Assembly: GCA_032111745.1 (NCBI GenBank)
Contig: JAULUH010000143.1
Span: 1 to 10,132 of the forward strand
Direction: 5' to 3'
Length of the DNA stretch: 10,132 nucleotides
Origin: JAULUH01 sp032111745
Lineage (GTDB): Bacteria > Chloroflexota > Anaerolineae > JAAEKA01
A program made the translations under genes and the position numbers. Below the pieces are notes generated by a model. The model was not told where the DNA came from. It saw only the letters and a program-made list of their open reading frames with translations, and ran no database searches. Positions 7,355-10,132 of this stretch are shown piece by piece (positions within the stretch are counted from its first letter, which is position 1; every line of letters starts with the position of its first letter).

Positions 7355-8483
7355 GCAAATCCTGGTGGTAGACGACCACCCGGCCAACCTGCGCCTGCTG
7401 TCCCAGCTGCTGCAGGACCGGGGCTACCAGCTGCGCGCCGTAACCAGCGGCGCCCGCGCCCTGGCCTCGGTGGAGATGGCGCCGCCTGACCTGCTGCTCC
7501 TGGACATCCGCATGCCCGAGATGGACGGCTACGAGGTGTGCCGCCGGCTGAAGGCCAATCCCAAGACCAGGGACATCCCCATCATCTTCATCAGCGCCCT
7601 GGACGAGATCCAGGACAAGGTGCGGGCCTTCGAGGTGGGCGGGGTGGACTACATCACCAAGCCGTTCCAGCTGGAGGAGGTCACGGCCCGGGTTGAGACC
7701 CACCTGTCCCTACGCCGGCTGCAGCAGAGCCTGCAGGATGCCAATCGCCGCATGGCGCGCGAGCTGGACCTGGCCGCCCAGGTGCAGGCCAGCTTCCTGT
7801 CCAAGGCCCTGCCCGACCTGCCCGGCTGGCAGCTGGCGGTGTCCTTGATCCCGGCCAAGACCACCTCCGGTGACTTCTTCGACGTCATGCGCTTGCCTGA
7901 TGGCTCCATCGGCATCCTGATCGCCGACGTGGTGGACAAGGGGGTGGGCGCGGCGTTGTTCATGGCCATGAGCTCTACCCTGCTGCGCACCTACATGATG
8001 GAGTATCCCGGCCAGCCCGAGCAGGTCTTTCACCACGTGAACCGCAGCATCCTGGAGTACACCTCGGCCGAGCAGTTCGTGACCGTGTTCCTCGGCATGC
8101 TGGATCCGCTGTCGGGGCGGCTGGTCTACACCAACGCCGGCCAGAATCCGCCCCTGTGGATCAGCGTGTTGCAGGACGATCCGCCCCAGCTTCTGACCCG
8201 CACCGGACCGCCTTTGGGAGTCGTGCCGGAAGCCGCGTGGCAGCGGCGAGGCCTGGCGCTTTCTCCCCGGGATATGCTGGTGCTCTATACCGACGGCGTG
8301 ACCGAAGCCGAGAACGTCGACGGTGAGTTCTTCGACATGGCGCGTCTGGTGCGGGCCTCGCGGGACGGCCAGGGACGCACGGCTGTAGTCGCCAGGGATG
8401 CCATCCTCGACGCCGTGCACCGCTTCACCGGCGGCGCGCCCCAGTCCGATGACATTGCCCTGGTGGTTCTGCTGCGGGAGTGA
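7317..8483 (+). CDS. Response regulator with SpoIIE/RsbU-type PP2C serine phosphatase output
   Basis: This 388-residue cytoplasmic protein has an N-terminal receiver: acidic pair D19/D20 in LVVDDHPAN, phospho-acceptor D63 in LLLDIRMPEMDGY and K115 in YITKPF. A helical linker (about 125-160, RRLQQSLQDANRRMARELDLA) leads to a SpoIIE-family PP2C domain. Its metal ligands are visible: D186 in SGDFFD, D204 in DVVDKG, D326 in YTDGVTEA and D378/D379 in SDDIALVVL. In this family, phosphorylation of the receiver typically stimulates dephosphorylation of an anti-sigma-factor antagonist (STAS protein) and so frees a sigma factor; no STAS or RsbW-like gene is present here. I chose ATG 7317 because family-like sequence starts just after it. 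Upstream codons to 7236 only shadow the kinase tail, and GTG 7302 is an alternative. The 38-bp overlap with the kinase gene implies translational coupling and a shared pathway. Confidence 0.93.
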   Translation: MEPTTLLPTPSPEQILVVDDHPANLRLLSQLLQDRGYQLRAVTSGARALASVEMAPPDLLLLDIRMPEMDGYEVCRRLKANPKTRDIPIIFISALDEIQDKVRAFEVGGVDYITKPFQLEEVTARVETHLSLRRLQQSLQDANRRMARELDLAAQVQASFLSKALPDLPGWQLAVSLIPAKTTSGDFFDVMRLPDGSIGILIADVVDKGVGAALFMAMSSTLLRTYMMEYPGQPEQVFHHVNRSILEYTSAEQFVTVFLGMLDPLSGRLVYTNAGQNPPLWISVLQDDPPQLLTRTGPPLGVVPEAAWQRRGLALSPRDMLVLYTDGVTEAENVDGEFFDMARLVRASRDGQGRTAVVARDAILDAVHRFTGGAPQSDDIALVVLLRE

Positions 8484-8504
8484 GTAGACCCCAAGCGCGT
8501 CGCC

Positions 8505-8533
8505 TTGACATTTGAGGACTAGATGCATAGAAT
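8505..8533 (+). promoter_or_regulatory. Near-consensus sigma70 promoter of the toxin-antitoxin operon
   Basis: A perfect -35 TTGACA (8505-8510) and -10 TAGAAT (8528-8533, 5 of 6) are separated by the optimal 17 bp. It lies 22 bp after the stop of the phosphatase gene and gives a start about 8540, some 36 nt before the antitoxin ATG at 8576. It marks the toxin-antitoxin pair as a separate, strongly expressed unit that would need repression. Confidence 0.8.
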
Positions 8534-8555
8534 ATGACTACGGATATGACCATGG
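8532..8555 (+). repeat. 12-bp tandem direct repeat at the promoter, candidate antitoxin operator
   Basis: ATATGACTACGG (8532-8543) is followed directly by ATATGACCATGG (8544-8555), identical at 10 of 12 positions. It overlaps the end of the -10 and covers the expected transcription start. A bound protein there would block RNA polymerase. Phd/YefM antitoxins normally autorepress with their toxins by binding repeats at this location, although classical Phd and YefM sites are palindromic. The operator role is inference. Confidence 0.5.
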
Positions 8556-8562
8556 TTATTAT

Positions 8563-8568
8563 GGAGGG
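8563..8568 (+). promoter_or_regulatory. Shine-Dalgarno fixing the antitoxin start at 8576
   Basis: GGAGGG lies 7 nt before the ATG at 8576. The in-frame upstream ATG at 8534 has no ribosome site and would sit at or before the transcription start expected from the promoter at 8505-8533, so the shorter antitoxin is preferred. Confidence 0.75.
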
Positions 8569-8575
8569 CTCGTCG

Positions 8576-8806
8576 ATGATTGCGATCTCGAAAAGCAAAT
8601 TGAAGGCGCACATGCTGCAGGTGTTCCGGCAAATCGAGGAGAGCGGCGAAGAGTTGATCGTCACCGATCACGGCCGCCCGGTACTGCGTATTCAGCCCAT
8701 CACCCAGAAGCGGAGCGTTGACGAGGTGTTTGGCTCTTTGCGGGGCGGGGTTATCTATGTGGAGGATATCAATACCCCTACCCTAGATGAATGGGACAAC
8801 GCGTGA
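8576..8806 (+). CDS. Type II antitoxin, Phd/YefM family
   Basis: This is a 76-residue labile antitoxin and DNA-binding autorepressor. The N-terminal part (about 1-45) has the family pattern: MIAISKSKLKAHML, then an acidic helix (QIEESGEELIVT) and the strand segment DHGRPVLRIQPI typical of the Phd/YefM fold. The C-terminal 30 residues (SVDEVFGSLRGG, YVEDINTPTLDEW) form the flexible toxin-binding tail. Its TGA stop overlaps the ATG of the toxin by one base, the usual translational coupling of such pairs. Base composition is visibly less GC-rich than in the kinase operon, which fits acquisition as a mobile module. Confidence 0.9.
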   Translation: MIAISKSKLKAHMLQVFRQIEESGEELIVTDHGRPVLRIQPITQKRSVDEVFGSLRGGVIYVEDINTPTLDEWDNA

Positions 8807-9186
8807 TGGTAGTCCTGGATACTTCCGCCGTGCTGTTCTGGACCCTCAACCCAGAGATGTTGTCCAGCACTGCAGCTACGGTTATCGCTCGTGAAGACCA
8901 GCTACTCCTGAGCTCGATTTCGATCTGGGAGATTGGGATCAAGGTCAAACGCAGCAAGCTGGTGCTGCCGCTCTCGGTGCGGGAGTACGTCGAGCGGTTG
9001 AAGAACGTGGACCGCTTGGAGATTCTTGCCGTGGATGAACTGGCCTGGCTGGACAGCCTTGACCTGGAATGGGAGCACCGCGATCCGGCCGATCGAGTCA
9101 TCGTTGCGACTGCCAGGCGCTTCGGCTGTCCTCTGGTCACCTCCGATGCAGCAATGGCACAATTCTATGAGCGGGTGGTGTGGTAA
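8806..9186 (+). CDS. PIN-domain toxin (VapC-like ribonuclease)
   Basis: This 126-residue protein is the toxin partner of the preceding antitoxin; PIN toxins are Mg2+-dependent endoribonucleases acting on tRNA or other RNAs. The four PIN acidic positions are present: D5 (VVLDTSAV), E42 (SISIWEIGIK), D96 (DPADRVIVATA) and D114 (LVTSDAAM), so the active site looks intact. The subgroup with the LDTSAVLFWTL start and the WEIGIKVKRSKL motif is commonly paired with Phd/YefM antitoxins in cyanobacteria and Chloroflexota. I chose ATG 8806 for the TGATG coupling and family-like N-terminus; ATG 8791 would add five residues and has no better ribosome site. The gene ends 6 bp from the stop of the convergent transglutaminase-like gene, with no clear terminator between. 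Confidence 0.9.
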   Translation: MVVLDTSAVLFWTLNPEMLSSTAATVIAREDQLLLSSISIWEIGIKVKRSKLVLPLSVREYVERLKNVDRLEILAVDELAWLDSLDLEWEHRDPADRVIVATARRFGCPLVTSDAAMAQFYERVVW

Positions 9187-9192
9187 GATTCC

Positions 9193-9849
9193 CTATAGGA
9201 GGGGCCCGGGCCGTGCCTGAAAGGTCCACCCCGGCTCACCCCTGCCGGTAATCACCCCATCCCACTCCACAGCTCCGCAGAACGGGATCATGCCCAGGTG
9301 GGTCAGGAAGAGGATGGCCTTGTTGCCGCGCAGCACAGGGGCCATCGGCGTGAAGTGGACGCGGCCAGGGGTGTTGCCGGCATGCCCGGCGCACACGTCC
9401 CGGGTCTCCCCCTCCACCTTCACCTGCAGCCAGGTGTGGCCCATGGTCCAGCTGGGGTCGTCCACCACCTGTACCCGCAGGGAGAAGACTGCCTCGGCCT
9501 CGATGCCCTGCCGGTCGAGGATCTGTTTCAGGGCCAGGTTGTACTGGGTGCAGTATCCCATGCCATAGGCAAAGGCCCGCGCCGGGGTATCCCACAGGTT
9601 GCGGGTCGAGTAGGTGGCGAACTTCCGGCAGACCAGGCGCTGCGCGTACGTCACCAGCTCCCAGCCCCGGAGACCCGTGCGCTGGCAGGCCGCCATGGCG
9701 TCGTCGACAGTCACGATCCCATCCATCTCGGTGCGCCGGTACTCGCGCAGCTTCAGCGCGCCAGGTAGCATCAGCAACCCCGCGGCAACTCCCAGCACAA
9801 CTGGTATCGCCAGCACTGACGCGGCCCGGGCCGGTTGGGTGATGGACAT
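9193..9849 (-). CDS. Membrane-anchored transglutaminase-like (cysteine-protease fold) protein
   Basis: This is a 218-residue protein with one N-terminal hydrophobic segment at about 11-33 (SVLAIPVVLGVAAGLLMLPG), so the rest is probably exposed outside the membrane. The transglutaminase-like core shows the classic triad: C100 in GMGYCTQYNLAL at the start of a helix, H138 in TMGHTWLQVKV on a strand, and D151 in TRDVCAG on the next strand. Such domains act as proteases, peptidases or transamidases; the substrate is unknown. Its ATG lies 9 bp after the stop of the flavodoxin-like gene. The ribosome site AAGAGG (9855-9860) overlaps that TAA, with a 5-nt gap, so the two are co-transcribed and probably coupled. 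No export or sortase partner is visible. Confidence 0.8.
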   Translation of the reverse strand: MSITQPARAASVLAIPVVLGVAAGLLMLPGALKLREYRRTEMDGIVTVDDAMAACQRTGLRGWELVTYAQRLVCRKFATYSTRNLWDTPARAFAYGMGYCTQYNLALKQILDRQGIEAEAVFSLRVQVVDDPSWTMGHTWLQVKVEGETRDVCAGHAGNTPGRVHFTPMAPVLRGNKAILFLTHLGMIPFCGAVEWDGVITGRGEPGWTFQARPGPLL

Positions 9850-9858
9850 GGTCGCCTC

Positions 9859-10131
9859 TTACGCCGCCACGCAGGCCAGGATCGACTGCGCCCACTGCCG
9901 GGCTCGTTCCACCTCACCATCCTCCAGAGGACCTTCGCGCCCCTCCACTATAAAGGTCTCCGGCGCCATCACCCGCCTTCCCCCCAGCTTGCGCAGCTGC
10001 CGATCCAATCGCCTGGCCGCCGTGAAACGGCTCAACAGGCCGTTCATCCGGTACGATGTATCGAACGCCGCCACAGCCTTACCCTTGAGTGCCCGCCTCG
10101 GCAAAGCATCCAGCACCGGCCGCACCACCTC
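9859..10131 (-). CDS. Flavodoxin-family protein, C-terminal part only (5' end outside window)
   Basis: The frame is open to the right edge; the codon at 10128 is an internal GTG, not a credible start. The visible 90 or so residues match the C-terminal third of a small flavodoxin-like subgroup. LKGKAVAAFDTSYR is the strand and loop near the flavin, followed by a basic helix (RRLDRQLRKLGGRR), a strand (VMAPETFIVEG), REGPLEDGE and a final helix (VERARQWAQSILA). Flavodoxins bind FMN and carry electrons or act as quinone or FMN reductases; the FMN phosphate loop at the N-terminus is not in the window. It is the first visible gene of a two-gene minus-strand operon with the transglutaminase-like gene; a functional link between them is not obvious. 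Confidence 0.75.
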   Translation of the reverse strand, partial: EVVRPVLDALPRRALKGKAVAAFDTSYRMNGLLSRFTAARRLDRQLRKLGGRRVMAPETFIVEGREGPLEDGEVERARQWAQSILACVAA

Positions 10132-10132
10132 C

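Noticed and set aside
6356..7387. 343-codon minus-strand frame over the kinase ATPase and receiver
   Set aside because: It is a shadow of conserved HATPase and REC coding on the plus strand; the sequence is low complexity and has no family resemblance.
9187..9214. Terminator between the PIN toxin and the convergent gene
   Set aside because: The gap is 6 bp; the GGGGCCCGGGCC stretch lies in coding DNA and is a GC palindrome without a loop and T-run arrangement.

Overview
The window is high-GC, densely coded bacterial DNA. It carries a propeller-type hybrid histidine kinase, a REC-SpoIIE phosphatase, an alanine/glutamine-rich coiled-coil protein with a VALEVSAVVD-type domain, and a dispersed palindromic element of the TGTCAnnCTGAG...CTCAGCATGACA type. 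That mix resembles Chloroflexota (Anaerolineae or Caldilineae-like) chromosomes or metagenome bins. This placement is inferred from family resemblance, because no rRNA or other marker gene is present. Standard stop codons are used throughout.

Left part (1-2014, + strand). The 3' two thirds of a CapD/FlaA1-type nucleotide-sugar dehydratase gene runs in from the left edge. A short intergenic gap with a good extended -10 promoter follows. Next is a 240-codon reading frame for a coiled-coil plus putative nuclease-fold protein, cut by a single in-frame TAG at 1643-1645. Both halves keep family-like sequence, so this is a recent nonsense pseudogene, a sequencing error, or less likely a readthrough gene. 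The TAG lies in the 5' arm of a perfect 6-bp hairpin.

Middle (2011-3169). trmB (tRNA m7G46 methyltransferase) runs on the minus strand and shares a CTAG with the stop of the preceding frame. Its own promoter sits in a roughly 400-bp divergent intergenic region. That region also holds a roughly 100-bp repeat with imperfect terminal inverted repeats and a TTCGYG-rich degenerate repeat.

Signalling pair (3170-8483, + strand). A 1394-residue hybrid sensor kinase has a lipoprotein-like signal, 14 propeller blades (two seven-bladed propellers), a Y_Y_Y domain, one membrane helix, HisKA, HATPase and a receiver. It overlaps by 38 bp the start of a response regulator whose output is a SpoIIE/RsbU-type PP2C phosphatase. 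The simplest reading is a sensor that controls a phosphatase acting on a partner-switching anti-sigma antagonist encoded elsewhere.

Right part (8484-10132). A PhdYeFM/PIN toxin-antitoxin pair has a near-consensus sigma70 promoter and a 12-bp tandem repeat immediately downstream of it, a candidate operator. It converges on a minus-strand operon of a truncated (window edge) flavodoxin-like gene followed by a membrane-anchored transglutaminase-like protein with an intact Cys-His-Asp triad.
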